Of a stretch of 64,000 nt of DNA, positions 9,290-18,385 are shown piece after piece (the first letter of the stretch is position 1; each line of letters opens with the position of its first letter). A program made the position numbers and the translations under genes. Below the pieces are notes generated by a model, which saw only the letters and a list, made by a program, of their open reading frames with translations, was not told the origin of the DNA and did no database searches. Source of the DNA: Bartonella taylorii (GTDB lineage: Bacteria > Pseudomonadota > Alphaproteobacteria > Rhizobiales > Rhizobiaceae); assembly GCF_023920105.1 (NCBI RefSeq), contig NZ_CP083693.1, forward strand, positions 389,001 through 453,000, given 5' to 3'.

Positions 9290-11227
9290 ATGCGCTTTTC
9301 GCCTGATTTCCTTGATGAGCTCCGCACCAAATTACCAATTTCAACAGTTATTGGTCAAAGGGTGGTCTTTGACCCTCGAAAAAGTAAGCCTTCGCGAGGA
9401 GACTTTTGGTGTTGTTGTCCATTTCATGGCGAAAAAACTCCAAGTTTTCATTGTGATGATCGTAAAGGCCGCTATTATTGTTTTGGCTGTGGTGTAAGTG
9501 GTGATATTTTTACTTTTCTTTGTGAGCTTGATGGCTTGCACTTTTCAGAAAGTGTAGAGCGTTTGGCTGATTTTGCTGGGATAAGATTACCTCTTTTTGA
9601 TCCACAAAGTCATAAACGTCAAATTGAAAAGGCTGATCTTTATGATGTTATGAGAATAGCTACGGATTTTTTTCAACACAGTTTACGCAGTAAAGAAGGT
9701 ATGCAGGCGCGTCGTTATCTTGAAGCGCGTGGTGTCACGTCAAAACTCGCAGAGCGTTTTCGGATTGGTTTTGCTCCTATGAGGCGTACAGCTTTGAAAG
9801 AAGCTTTAAGCACGCGCGGTATTTCAATAAAACAAATGGAAGATTGCGGGCTTCTCAAAGCGGGTGCAAATGATACCGTTTCCTATGATCGATTTAGAAA
9901 TCGTATTATGTTTCCTATTGAAGATTTACGTGGGCGTGTGGTGGCTTTTGGAGGGCGTGCATTAGAGAAAGATACGCCGGCTAAATATCTCAATAGCCCT
10001 GAAACAGTGCTGTTTCATAAAGGAAATATGCTTTATAATGCAGCAGCTGCTCGCAAAAATAGCCGCTTTGTTGGTGATGAAAAAATCCATTCACTCCTTG
10101 TTGTAGAGGGGTATATGGATGTGATTGCGTTGACTAAAGCTGGTTTTGAAGGAGTGGTAGCACCTTTGGGGACAGCACTAACCGAAGCGCAAATTGCGCT
10201 TTTATGGCAGATGGGGAGTGATCCCATTTTGTGTTTTGATGGAGATAACGCTGGTTTAAAAGCTGCCTTTCGTGTTGCTGATCGTGTGCTGCCCCTTTTA
10301 AAAGCTGGGGTTTCTGTACGCTTTGTTTTGTTGCCACAAGGTAAAGATCCGGATGAAATTATTTCTACCGGTGGTGCACAACTTTTTTCTTCCTTTTTGC
10401 AAAAAGCAATTCCGCTGATTGAGCTTTTGTGGTGGCACGCTACTTATGGAAAGAATTTTGAAACTCCAGAGGCACGAGCGGCGTTAGAAAAACAGCTGAA
10501 ACAGCAAATTTTTACGATTAAGGATGAAGATATACGCCGTTATTATTTGCAGGATATAAAGAAACGACTTTTTGATTTTTTTCGTCCCTCGTTTTCGAAA
10601 AAAAAAGCCGCAGAGCAATATTATCAGCCTTCCCCAAATAGGATATTTAAAGATCGGTCTTTTTCTATTTTGGCAAATTCCGATATCGTACGCAATTCTT
10701 CGCAATCTATCCCTGTGCGTGAGGCCGTTATTTTATTGATTTTAGCTTACTATCCTGAGCTATGGTATGAAAATTTTGAAGTTCTTGCTGAGTTGGAGTT
10801 ACAAAACTCTCAATTAGTGTGCTTTCATCGATCCATGCTGGAAATTCTTGGAAACCAGCAGCTTCATGATAAGGAGACAATGGTTGCGCTTTTGGAAGGA
10901 AAAGGGCAAAAAGCTCTGTTAGAGCGTATGAAACGTCTTGTGCAAAATATTGGTATGCGTGCTGTTTTTGTCGGAGCTCCTATAGAAGATGCTCGTGCTA
11001 TATTAAAACAGGCCATCTACTTGCATCTTCAAGAACACCACCTACATAAAAGACTACAAGATATTGAAGAACAACTCATAGAAAATCCTAATAGCGAGGT
11101 TTTCGATTTGCTCCGTGAGATAAAAAGTGAACTGGAGCAGATGCAAGCGGTAGAAGCGTTAATTGAAGGATTTGGAAGTTGGTTGGATGAAAAAATAGAC
11201 GGGAATAAGCAAGATACGATAAAATGA
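9290..11227 (+). CDS. dnaG: DNA primase
   Basis: Makes the RNA primers for replication at the fork, acting with DnaB helicase. The 645-residue protein has the CHC2 zinc finger at residues 43-67 (C-P-F-H-G-E-K-T-P-S-F, then Y-Y-C-F-G-C-G). It also has the catalytic core, the TOPRIM fold with V-V-E-G-Y-M-D-V near residue 270 and F-D-G-D-N-A-G near 317, and a C-terminal helicase-interaction region that is less conserved. The length is normal for alphaproteobacteria. rpoD follows after 347 bases, the usual rhizobial order; the missing yqeY-side neighbours now lie 6 kb upstream. Confidence 0.98.
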   Translation: MRFSPDFLDELRTKLPISTVIGQRVVFDPRKSKPSRGDFWCCCPFHGEKTPSFHCDDRKGRYYCFGCGVSGDIFTFLCELDGLHFSESVERLADFAGIRLPLFDPQSHKRQIEKADLYDVMRIATDFFQHSLRSKEGMQARRYLEARGVTSKLAERFRIGFAPMRRTALKEALSTRGISIKQMEDCGLLKAGANDTVSYDRFRNRIMFPIEDLRGRVVAFGGRALEKDTPAKYLNSPETVLFHKGNMLYNAAAARKNSRFVGDEKIHSLLVVEGYMDVIALTKAGFEGVVAPLGTALTEAQIALLWQMGSDPILCFDGDNAGLKAAFRVADRVLPLLKAGVSVRFVLLPQGKDPDEIISTGGAQLFSSFLQKAIPLIELLWWHATYGKNFETPEARAALEKQLKQQIFTIKDEDIRRYYLQDIKKRLFDFFRPSFSKKKAAEQYYQPSPNRIFKDRSFSILANSDIVRNSSQSIPVREAVILLILAYYPELWYENFEVLAELELQNSQLVCFHRSMLEILGNQQLHDKETMVALLEGKGQKALLERMKRLVQNIGMRAVFVGAPIEDARAILKQAIYLHLQEHHLHKRLQDIEEQLIENPNSEVFDLLREIKSELEQMQAVEALIEGFGSWLDEKIDGNKQDTIK

Positions 11228-11249
11228 TTCGCTTTTTTTATGCGAATCA
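11225..11249 (+). terminator. Hairpin over the dnaG stop codon
   Basis: TGATTCGC at 11225-11232 pairs perfectly with GCGAATCA at 11242-11249 across a T-rich loop. The left arm begins with the dnaG stop codon. No T-run follows the stem, so this is a weak terminator or an mRNA 3'-end stabiliser rather than a classical intrinsic terminator. Confidence 0.4.
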
Positions 11250-11363
11250 GTCACCTAAGGCTTAAGATGAGGAAGTTTATGTAGAGCGACATTTTTATAA
11301 AGAATGACGATTGAATTTTTGGAAAAGCGGGAAACTGGTTCTTACTATATGCTGCAGAGATTA

Positions 11364-11417
11364 TCTCAGAAAAGCTGAGAGGTGTCGGGGAAACTTCTGG
11401 AGTTTTCCCGCGTTTTT
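11364..11417 (+). terminator. Tandem hairpins, the second terminator-like, in the dnaG-rpoD gap
   Basis: First stem: TCTCAG with CTGAGA (11364-11380, loop AAAAG). Second stem: CGGGGAAACT (11386-11395) with AGTTTTCCCG (11401-11410), nine of ten pairs, loop TCTGG, followed after CG by TTTTT at 11413-11417. This has the form of an intrinsic terminator. It either ends dnaG read-through or lies in the leader of a long rpoD transcript as an attenuator. The rest of the 347-base gap shows no gene. Confidence 0.5.
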
Positions 11418-11574
11418 GTGTGAATGAAGGACGTGTACGAAATGTATTCTTTCCAATAACAATAGTAATCTTCTCTCAGAGGAAGTATATATGAGAAACT
11501 GTTGAATTCGTTAGGTGAGAACACAAAAAAGTTGATCACGTAGAAGCCGCATAGTGATCAAGTGGAGTTATGTT

Positions 11575-13587
11575 ATGGCAACAAAGGTTAAACAGAAAGA
11601 TGATGTAGAAGTAATAAGCCAAGCGAGTTTGGATAGTCCTCTTCTTGATTTTTCTGATGATGCCATCAAGAAAATGATTAAACTCGCCAAAAAAAATGGT
11701 TATGTGACGATGGATGAACTAAATGCAGTTCTTCCTTCCGACGAGGTTACATCTGAACAAATTGAAGATATCTTAGCGATGCTCTCCGAGATGGGTATTA
11801 ATGTTGTGGACGATGAAGATGAAGTCGAGTCTGAACATTATGAAGAAGAAGTTACGGTAGAGGGTGGCGATTTAGTAGAGGCTTCTAGCCATGCAATTGC
11901 AACGACAACTAATAAGCGTGAGGTAACAGATCGTACTGATGATCCAGTGCGTATGTATTTACGTGAGATGGGAGCTGTTGAATTGCTTTCGCGGGAAGGC
12001 GAAATTGCTATTGCTAAGCGTATTGAGGCAGGACGCGAAACAATGATCGCGGGACTTTGTGAGAGTCCTTTGACTTTTCAGGCCCTCATTATTTGGCGTG
12101 AAGAATTAAAAGAGCAGCGTATTCTTCTTCGTGAAATTATTGATCTTGAAATGACCTATGCTGGTCCAGAAGCTAAGCAAGCTCCACTTGTTGAACGAAG
12201 TGAAATTGATAAGATAAAAGAGGAAAACACATCTTCTAGTATGCGCAATATGGAGGAGATTACAGGTGATAGAGGCATTGAGGATGATGAAGAAGACGAG
12301 GACGAGGTTAATTTATCACTTGCTGCAATGGAAAACGAGCTGTGTCCTCAAGTCATGGAAACATTGGATTTTATTGCTCAAACCTATGTAAAATTGCGAA
12401 AATTACAAGATCAGCACGTTGAGAGCAGTTTGGCAGAGCGTAAAGAGGGCGCTCTTTCGCCTTCTCAGAAGAAAAAATACATTCAATTAAAGAGTGAGTT
12501 GATTCAGGCAGTGAAATCCCTCTCTTTGAATCAAAATCGTATCGAATCTTTGGTTGAACAGCTTTATGATATTAATAAGAGGTTGATTCATAATGAAGGT
12601 AAACTGAAACGGATTGCCAACAGTTATGGCATTGGTCATGAGGATTTTTTAAAAGAATATCAAGGTCGTGAATTGGATGCCGATTGGATGAATTATATTG
12701 CAACTTTGCCAAGTCCTGGTTGGCAAGAATTTTCAATGCGTGAAGCAAAAGAAATTCAACGTTTGCGTAGCGAAATACAAAATCTTGCGCAAGAAACTGC
12801 CATTTCGATTGGAGAATTTCGTCGGATTGTTACGCAGGTGCAGAAAGGTGAGCGCGAATCGACAATTGCTAAAAAAGAAATGGTGGAAGCTAATCTGCGT
12901 CTCGTGATTTCAATTGCAAAAAAATATACTAATCGTGGTTTGCAGTTTCTTGATCTTATCCAAGAAGGCAACATTGGTTTAATGAAGGCTGTGGATAAGT
13001 TTGAATATCGGCGTGGGTATAAGTTTTCAACTTATGCGACATGGTGGATTCGTCAGGCGATTACGCGCTCAATTGCTGATCAGGCTCGTACTATTCGTAT
13101 CCCCGTGCATATGATTGAAACAATTAATAAAATTGTTCGTACATCCCGCCAGATCTTACATGAAATTGGACGTGAACCCACACCAGAAGAATTATCTAGC
13201 AAGCTTTCTATGCCGTTAGAAAAAGTGCGTAAGGTCCTTAAAATTGCAAAAGAACCTATTTCACTTGAGACACCGGTTGGTGATGAAGATGATTCCCATT
13301 TGGGTGATTTTATTGAGGATAGGAATGCATTATTGCCGATTGATGCAGCTATTCAGGCTAATCTGCGGGATACGACGACTCGCGTCCTTGCTTCATTAAC
13401 ACCACGTGAAGAACGTGTTTTGCGAATGCGTTTTGGTATAGGGATGAATACTGATCATACGTTGGAGGAGGTTGGTCAACAATTTTCAGTTACGCGGGAG
13501 CGTATTCGTCAGATTGAAGCAAAGGCACTTCGTAAATTGAAGCATCCTAGCCGTTCACGTAAATTGCGTAGTTTTCTCGATTCTTAA
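11575..13587 (+). CDS. rpoD: RNA polymerase primary sigma factor (sigma-70)
   Basis: Housekeeping sigma factor directing RNA polymerase to vegetative promoters. The 670-residue protein carries region 1.1 at the N-terminus, an acidic spacer around residues 235-250 (E-D-D-E-E-D-E-D-E), region 2 with [17 protein letters not shown] and region 2.4 [13 protein letters not shown]. Region 3 follows, then the region 4.2 helix-turn-helix [18 protein letters not shown] begin at ATG 11575, preceded by GGAG; the frame is open from a GTG at 11554, but that adds seven residues not usual for the family. It is separated from dnaG by 347 bases with hairpins. Confidence 0.98.
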   Translation: MATKVKQKDDVEVISQASLDSPLLDFSDDAIKKMIKLAKKNGYVTMDELNAVLPSDEVTSEQIEDILAMLSEMGINVVDDEDEVESEHYEEEVTVEGGDLVEASSHAIATTTNKREVTDRTDDPVRMYLREMGAVELLSREGEIAIAKRIEAGRETMIAGLCESPLTFQALIIWREELKEQRILLREIIDLEMTYAGPEAKQAPLVERSEIDKIKEENTSSSMRNMEEITGDRGIEDDEEDEDEVNLSLAAMENELCPQVMETLDFIAQTYVKLRKLQDQHVESSLAERKEGALSPSQKKKYIQLKSELIQAVKSLSLNQNRIESLVEQLYDINKRLIHNEGKLKRIANSYGIGHEDFLKEYQGRELDADWMNYIATLPSPGWQEFSMREAKEIQRLRSEIQNLAQETAISIGEFRRIVTQVQKGERESTIAKKEMVEANLRLVISIAKKYTNRGLQFLDLIQEGNIGLMKAVDKFEYRRGYKFSTYATWWIRQAITRSIADQARTIRIPVHMIETINKIVRTSRQILHEIGREPTPEELSSKLSMPLEKVRKVLKIAKEPISLETPVGDEDDSHLGDFIEDRNALLPIDAAIQANLRDTTTRVLASLTPREERVLRMRFGIGMNTDHTLEEVGQQFSVTRERIRQIEAKALRKLKHPSRSRKLRSFLDS

Positions 13588-14237
13588 TAAGGGGATTTTT
13601 ACATTTTCAAAGATGTATCTTTTCATGATGCATGTGAGGGGAAGGTATATTATGTAGTTCTTAAAAAATTTTTTGGGAACAGTGCAGGGCAGGTGTTGAG
13701 TAATCTCTGTAGAATCTACGATGTAGCGTTTCTCTTAGCTTTGATATCTATTCTACTCTCTAAAAAACGACAAATATATGGCATAAAATTATGCGGCAAT
13801 TTCTCAAATGAACGATATCTAAAGCATTATCTTGCGCGTAGCAGCAAGTTTATTAAGAGATGTGATATTTTAAAAGCGATTTATATTGGGGTTGATCAAC
13901 TTTTTGATAACAAAAGTGTTTTTTTCTTGCACTACGGAAGCATTCACACAAGCGATTTATGTAGAGCTGTGGGAGTTTAAGTTTCCATTCAGATTATGTT
14001 ATTGTTTTAGATTATAAAATATTTGAAATTGCGCGTTTTATTGTTTTTTGTGTTTGTTCATAATGGAGGTTTTGGTACATTCATATGAGATGTTTTCTAA
14101 AGATGGAGTACAGCTTTATTGAATTGATTTTAAAAAGATTGTTTTGAGGAAACGTTGTGAATGTAATGTTTTTAAAGAAACAAAATCGATGAAATTATAA
14201 GAACTACATTTTGAGAGTTTTTTTTATTTCAAAAAAT
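13588..14237. other. Gap after rpoD, no convincing gene
   Basis: About 650 AT-rich bases. A 95-codon plus-strand frame (13693-13980, TTG start, no ribosome site) has a hydrophobic start and no family I know; its composition is not clearly coding and I do not call it. No obvious intrinsic terminator follows rpoD. Confidence 0.4.
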
Positions 14238-14711
14238 ATGGTTGATTTTATGTGTAGAGAAATTCCTTTTTGGAAAGTAAAAAAACTAGAAGAAATTTCC
14301 ATTGCTGAGTGGGAGAGCCTCTGTGATGGCTGTGGGTGTTGTTGTTTGCACAAAGTAGAAGATGATGATACTGGTGATATCTATGCAACCAGTGTCGCTT
14401 GTCGTCTTTTAGATGGGAAAACTTGTCAGTGTCAGGACTATGTTCATCGTAAATCAATTGTTCCAAACTGTATATCGTTGGATGTTGCAACTGTTAAAAC
14501 AGCTCGTTGGCTTCCAGAAAGTTGTGCTTATCGGCTCATTAATGAGGGAAAAGACCTTCCATGGTGGCATCCACTGGTGTCAGGAGATTGGCAGACGGTG
14601 CATCAAACAAAATTTTCTGCGCGTGGACAGATAGAAATTTATGAAGATGAATTATCGTCTGAAGAAGCTTATCTCCATCATATCACTGGTCTTCTTTGTG
14701 AGGGTCAGTGA
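14238..14711 (+). CDS. YcgN-family cysteine-cluster protein (UPF0260)
   Basis: Small protein of the YcgN/UPF0260 family, whose function is unknown; the cysteine pattern suggests metal or Fe-S binding. The core is visible: P-F-W-K, then [16 protein letters not shown] near residues 25-40, then [23 protein letters not shown] and [10 protein letters not shown]. One more cysteine than usual appears in the first cluster (G-C-G-C-C-C where most members have G-R/Q-C-C). The start is uncertain: the frame is open from 14211, and ATGs at 14238 and 14250 both lack a good ribosome site. I use 14238. Confidence 0.88.
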   Translation: MVDFMCREIPFWKVKKLEEISIAEWESLCDGCGCCCLHKVEDDDTGDIYATSVACRLLDGKTCQCQDYVHRKSIVPNCISLDVATVKTARWLPESCAYRLINEGKDLPWWHPLVSGDWQTVHQTKFSARGQIEIYEDELSSEEAYLHHITGLLCEGQ

Positions 14712-14750
14712 TATGATTGTTTTGCGCAATAACTGATGAGATCGTATGAT

Positions 14751-15488
14751 TTAGTCTATAGCAAACACTACAGTAACACTGACATTATAACCCAATTCAC
14801 CTCCTGAAAAATTTGTATCAGCGTAGCTTGCACGGGATGCACTGCTCATAAGGCGCGGGCTTGGATAATAATTATCATTATTTTCATTGATTTCGATGAT
14901 TTTTCCTAATTTTAAATTTGCTGCTTGTGCTATAGTTTCAGCTTTTTCAATGGCTTCAGTGATAGCTTTTTTACGTGCTTCTTGATAAAATGGCTTTGTA
15001 TCGGCGTTGGTAAAAGTAATGCCATTAACTGAGTTGACACCGAGCGCCATTGCTTGATCAAATATTTTACCAGCATTGGCAAGATCACGAATACGCACTG
15101 TTAAAGAATTTGAAACATGATACAGTCTTTCGGTGTTCTTTTTTTCGTGATGTTTGTCGAGGTTAGATTGATAAATGGACAAGCCCGATGTTTGTAAATC
15201 ATTTGCTTGGATGCCATTGTTTTTAAAAGCGTTTACAATATCATTCATAGATTTATTATTGGCTGCTAATGCTTTTTGGGCAGTTTTGTCATATGTAACA
15301 ACGGCTAAGTTGATAATTGCCATATCCGGTGTTGCTTGGCTTTCGCCAGTTGCTGTAACTCTAATAGTTGCGTTTTTCATTTTGCTTTCTCCAGCGTGTA
15401 TGGGGAGTGAGCTGGTTAGCAATGCGAGTGCTATAATAACTGTTTTAACTCTATAATGATTCAACGGTTGGAAAATTGTCTTTATCAT
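14751..15488 (-). CDS. SIMPL-domain periplasmic protein (BP26/OMP28-like)
   Basis: A 245-residue exported protein of the SIMPL (DUF541) family, the group that includes the Brucella/Bartonella periplasmic immunogen BP26. A signal peptide is plain: basic start, hydrophobic core V-I-I-A-L-A-L-L-T-S-S-L-P, then a cleavage-type I-H-A-G near residues 31-34. The mature part begins with I-R-V-T-A-T-G-E-S-Q-A-T-P-D-M-A, the family start, and has Q-T-S-G-L-S-I-Y further on. Members form ring-like oligomers in the periplasm and are linked to oxidative stress; the mechanism is unknown. AAGGA precedes the ATG. Transcribed away from the tRNA. Confidence 0.92.
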   Translation of the reverse strand: MIKTIFQPLNHYRVKTVIIALALLTSSLPIHAGESKMKNATIRVTATGESQATPDMAIINLAVVTYDKTAQKALAANNKSMNDIVNAFKNNGIQANDLQTSGLSIYQSNLDKHHEKKNTERLYHVSNSLTVRIRDLANAGKIFDQAMALGVNSVNGITFTNADTKPFYQEARKKAITEAIEKAETIAQAANLKLGKIIEINENNDNYYPSPRLMSSASRASYADTNFSGGELGYNVSVTVVFAID

Positions 15489-15659
15489 ATCTATTCCTTT
15501 ATATTTGTTAGTTCACTACTTTCTCATTTTTGGAAGTTCTTGTAAAGAAATTAGGGCACTGGGAAAAAAAACCGATAGAAAAGAAAAAAAGATAGATTAT
15601 AACTTAGGTAGGCTCTTGTATCATAGAGCATTTTAGTTTAGAGAAAAGCAACCTTTGTG

Positions 15660-15736
15660 GGGCCTGTAGCTCAATTGGTTAGAGCCAGCGGCTCATAACC
15701 GCTTGGTTGGGGGTTCGAGTCCCTCCGGGCCCACCA
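15660..15736 (+). tRNA. tRNA with CAU anticodon (Met or lysidine-type Ile2)
   Basis: A complete 77-base cloverleaf. Acceptor arm GGGCCTG pairs with CGGGCCC; the D arm is GCTC/GAGC; the anticodon arm is AGCGG-CTCATAA-CCGCT with anticodon CAT; the T arm is GGGGG-TTCGAGT-CCCTC; discriminator A is followed by an encoded CCA. The C4-G69 and C5-G68 pairs and the GGGCCTG acceptor resemble isoleucine tRNAs, so it may be the lysidine-modified tRNA-Ile2 rather than elongator Met; initiator Met is excluded because base 1 pairs with base 72. The accessory patch begins just downstream. Confidence 0.93.
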
Positions 15737-16192
15737 TTAAGTAAAATAAATAGTTACATAGAAGTTTTTGGATTCTATCTCATTTGTTCTTCTGATTTTT
15801 CTTTCTTTTTATTAGAAAGCTTTTTGATTGTTCTATTTTAAATAGCCAAAAAGATTTTCATCTACGACATTTACGTCTTTTGGGATGATCCAAACTGCAC
15901 TATCACGATGCAAGCTTTTACAAAAGAATGTGGTTCATAGATGTTTCAGATGTTTTCTTTTTACAAGCTGAAAATCCCTTCTTCTTTTGGTAAATGTTTG
16001 CGCAACTTATGTTCGGACATTATTAGGACTTGACCCATTGTATCTTTTTAAGTATTTCGATTTTTGTTCATGATAGATCTCTCTGCCGGTATTTCAAGGA
16101 TGCTTTCACAGAGAAGGCGCCTTTCTTTGAAAGGCATGTTACAGAGTTATAGGTAGCGCTGCTGTTCATAAGAACTATACATTATTGCATTG
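15737..16192. other. Gap downstream of the tRNA with minus-strand coding traces
   Basis: No intact gene. On the minus strand, below the frame at 16193-16468, broken coding-like words follow one another (S-Y-E-Q-Q-R-Y-L, then P-F-K-E-R-R-L-L-C-E-S-I-L-E-I-P-A-E-R-S-I-M-N-K), suggesting that a larger gene has decayed. I cannot name the family. Confidence 0.35.
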
Positions 16193-16468
16193 TTATGTTC
16201 TTGCTTTGTGATATCGTTTAAAAACATAGATAGTGCTGTGTAGAATAAAATTGTGATATATTTTTCTTTCAAAATAAGCTTTTTTGTATTCTCTCACGTA
16301 AAGTTCAGCAACGTCTTTAGAGGTATTTTCACGTCGATTAGTTACTGGTTCGAATCGCAAGATCTGCGTAACATTATGAGCGTTATTGATAAAAGTGATA
16401 ATACCAGTTTTTTCATAAAAAGGTCTGGACCGTGTGATGGTTTTTGTTTCGTCATGGTACATAATCAA
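16193..16468 (-). CDS. Unrecognised small protein, possibly the head of a decayed gene
   Basis: A 91-codon frame with coding-like content: K-T-G-I-I-T-F-I-N-N-A-H-N-V-T-Q-I near residues 20-36 and R-F-E-P-V-T-N-R-R-E-N-T-S next. It is rich in charged and aromatic residues with no membrane segment. No ribosome site stands out. Further coding-like traces continue below its stop on the same strand, so it may be the surviving N-terminal part of a longer protein. No family recognised; function unknown. It lies between the tRNA and the repressor locus. Confidence 0.35.
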   Translation of the reverse strand: MIMYHDETKTITRSRPFYEKTGIITFINNAHNVTQILRFEPVTNRRENTSKDVAELYVREYKKAYFERKIYHNFILHSTIYVFKRYHKART

Positions 16469-16562
16469 CAGAATTTCATCTGATTTTATAAAACAAGTTT
16501 GTATACAACTACTTCCATACTACCTATTGCAAATATTTTTTCTAAGGTATGTGGTATGCATA

Positions 16563-16576
16563 AACGCTTTGGCGTT
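16563..16576. promoter_or_regulatory. Operator candidate ACGC-N4-GCGT (left site)
   Basis: AACGC-TTTG-GCGTT is a perfect inverted repeat with a four-base spacer, 29 bases before the start of the 60-residue protein. The same half-sites and spacing recur upstream of the neighbouring XRE repressor at 17046-17057, as expected for a repressor that controls both flanking genes. Confidence 0.5.
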
Positions 16577-16604
16577 ATATAGTTTGACTACATGGAGTAT
16601 AGCT

Positions 16605-16787
16605 ATGAAGAATGACGAAAAATTTGAGGTTACTTTATCTGATATTATCGTGAAATGGGAGGCTTTATCTACAGCTCAAAAGAAAGAGATATTGAAAATA
16701 GTAGAAAGCTTTACAAATGCTGATCAGTCAACAGAATACTTAAAGCTTCAATCTTCTTTTTATCTCCAGACGAAATCAAAGCTATGA
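16605..16787 (+). CDS. 60-residue hypothetical protein facing the repressor gene
   Basis: Short protein starting at ATG 16605 with GGAG eight bases upstream. The sequence is hydrophilic and helix-prone (I-V-K-W-E-A-L-S-T-A-Q-K-K-E-I-L-K-I-V-E-S-F), with no membrane segment and no family I recognise. Its 3' end overlaps the 3' end of the convergent XRE repressor gene by 77 bases, so the two transcripts would be complementary there. The operator-like palindrome in its promoter region suggests control by that repressor. Confidence 0.5.
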   Translation: MKNDEKFEVTLSDIIVKWEALSTAQKKEILKIVESFTNADQSTEYLKLQSSFYLQTKSKL

Positions 16788-17025
16788 GTTTTAAATCTTC
16801 ATCGGAGATGTTAAAACCAGTTATTACATATATGGCGCTAGCATTTCCGAGTGTGTTAAGAATAGCCATAAGTTTGTCTACAGAGGGTCTTTTCCCCCCG
16901 TTTATCATTTGTTGTACGTAGTTTTGTCCACAGCCTGCGGCTTTGCTTATTTCAATCATTGTGCGTCCATCACTTTTTATCAATTCAATTAAGCGTTGGA
17001 ACCAATCTTTTTCAGTCTTTTTCAT
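16711..17025 (-). CDS. XRE-family helix-turn-helix regulator
   Basis: A 104-residue DNA-binding protein. The N-terminal half is a Cro/CI-type helix-turn-helix: W-F-Q-R-L-I-E-L-I-K, then R-T-M-I-E-I-S-K-A-A-G-C-G-Q-N-Y-V-Q-Q-M-I-N-G-G-K-R-P-S, residues about 7-50. The remainder is a short helical tail ending G-D-K-K-K-I-E-A-L-S-I-L-L; there is no protease domain, so it is not a self-cleaving CI. I start at ATG 17025 with AAAGG upstream. The perfect palindrome at 17046-17057 sits in its own promoter region, implying autoregulation. Its tail overlaps the 60-residue gene on the other strand. Confidence 0.82.
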   Translation of the reverse strand: MKKTEKDWFQRLIELIKSDGRTMIEISKAAGCGQNYVQQMINGGKRPSVDKLMAILNTLGNASAIYVITGFNISDEDLKLIALISSGDKKKIEALSILLTDQHL

Positions 17026-17045
17026 TTTTAGACCTTTACACATTT

Positions 17046-17057
17046 ACGCTATAGCGT
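17046..17057. promoter_or_regulatory. Operator candidate ACGCTATAGCGT (right site)
   Basis: A perfect 12-base palindrome, 21 bases upstream of the XRE regulator start. It shares the ACGC-N4-GCGT half-sites with the palindrome at 16563-16576. On the minus strand a TATTAA box lies immediately upstream and could be the -10 element, so occupancy would block the promoter. The gap 17058-17496 otherwise holds no convincing gene; an 87-codon minus-strand frame there lacks a ribosome site. Confidence 0.55.
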
Positions 17058-17496
17058 TAATATTGCACTGCGAATCCAGAATATATGATACAAGGAGCGT
17101 CAAAATATCCATGCGTAGCTTTTCGCTTATGAAGGGTATAGAGTTGTTTTTTACTAATAACAAAATGTCCGCATACACTTTCAGATTCGAATCAATAAAA
17201 AATGGTTGCTTAGTTCCACGATTGTGACAGAGTGGACGCGTATAACCAGAGACGGAAATACACTTGGTGTGTTTATGAAATGTCACTGATAGTATACGCA
17301 GCGCCATTATAAATCAAGATATACCCCAACATTGGCATTTGTAAGAAATTTCCGCGTTAAGATGATGTGCGGATATAGCGAGGCTTCACAGCTTTAAGGG
17401 TAAGGGGGTATGGCTGTTAGAAAAAATACAAATTTATGGACGAAGAACGTTTGTTTTCCTTTTGTTTTAATAGATTAGGTTACTGTTAGACGGTAT

Positions 17497-18321
17497 ATGC
17501 GCGTGTTAAGAGACTTTGGAAACATCAAAAAAAGTGATCATGATGATTTTATAGAGTATGAAGGTGTCCTCGGTCACGAAGGTGATTGTTGGGTAGAATC
17601 TAATACGAGTGGTAGATGCTGTATCGTAGATGAATGTGTTTTTGCTAACGTCATAGTTTATAACGATGCTCGTATTTTTCATGATAGCATTATTTATGAT
17701 AGTGCACAGATATATTGTATATTGCCTGTTTCGAGCTTCATTTGTGTTTACAGAAATGCACTAGTATATGGTAGTTTAAAGGTTCGCAGTAGGCTACATG
17801 TTTACGAAAAGACAAAGATTTACTGTAATTTCAAGATTAGTAGCAATGTACATGTTGACGGCGGTGTTCGTGTATATAGCAATGCCCAAGTTTATAACTC
17901 TGTAGAGATTTCCAAAAATTCTAAAACTTATGTTAACGCTTTAGTTTGCGATTATGCAACGATTCATGGGAAGGCACAAGTTTACGGTCATGCTGAGGTT
18001 TGTGGCTATGAAGATTGCTGCAATGATAATGAGATTCGCATAGGTAGCTACGTTTTACATGATATAAAAGAGGTAAAAAAGAACGATGTGGGGAAGGCGT
18101 CTATCGGGTTTGTTGTGCTGTTAGCATCGTTTGAAATCGTTTTTATCTTGATGTTTTATGTAAATAAATACGGTGCAAATAATTGGCGAGAAGGTATGGA
18201 TTTTTGCAGCTTTTATAGGGCTGTTTTGCATCATTTGTCAGTGTGTTTTTATGGAGAAAATAAAGGGTACCGAGTGCGATTTTTTGTACTTGGCATATGT
18301 CGTTTTGTCTTCTTTTTTTGA
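17497..18321 (+). CDS. YdcK-like beta-helix repeat protein with C-terminal membrane segment
   Basis: A 274-residue protein made mostly of short imperfect repeats of the type V-Y-x-N-A-x-V, forming a predicted left-handed beta-helix: V-Y-N-D-A-R-I-F, I-Y-D-S-A-Q-I-Y, V-Y-R-N-A-L-V-Y, V-Y-S-N-A-Q-V-Y, V-Y-G-H-A-E-V. The start, L-R-D-F-G-N-I-K with E-G-D-C-W-V near residue 30, matches phage-associated YdcK-like proteins, but in the ones I recall about 15-20 residues precede the L-R-D-F-G element, so the N-terminus may be clipped. Residues about 203-222 form one hydrophobic segment. No clear ribosome site. Function unknown. A broken second copy lies 380 bases downstream. Confidence 0.65.
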   Translation: MRVLRDFGNIKKSDHDDFIEYEGVLGHEGDCWVESNTSGRCCIVDECVFANVIVYNDARIFHDSIIYDSAQIYCILPVSSFICVYRNALVYGSLKVRSRLHVYEKTKIYCNFKISSNVHVDGGVRVYSNAQVYNSVEISKNSKTYVNALVCDYATIHGKAQVYGHAEVCGYEDCCNDNEIRIGSYVLHDIKEVKKNDVGKASIGFVVLLASFEIVFILMFYVNKYGANNWREGMDFCSFYRAVLHHLSVCFYGENKGYRVRFFVLGICRFVFFF

Positions 18322-18385
18322 TGGAGGGCGAAATAAAACAAATTGATCGAGATGATTGATTTAATAGCAACTAAAGGAGATCAAA

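Noticed and set aside
13693..13980. 95-codon plus-strand frame after rpoD
   Set aside because: TTG start without ribosome site, no family, and residue content typical of random AT-rich DNA.
17044..17307. 87-codon minus-strand frame upstream of the XRE regulator
   Set aside because: It covers the operator palindrome, has no ribosome site and no recognisable family.
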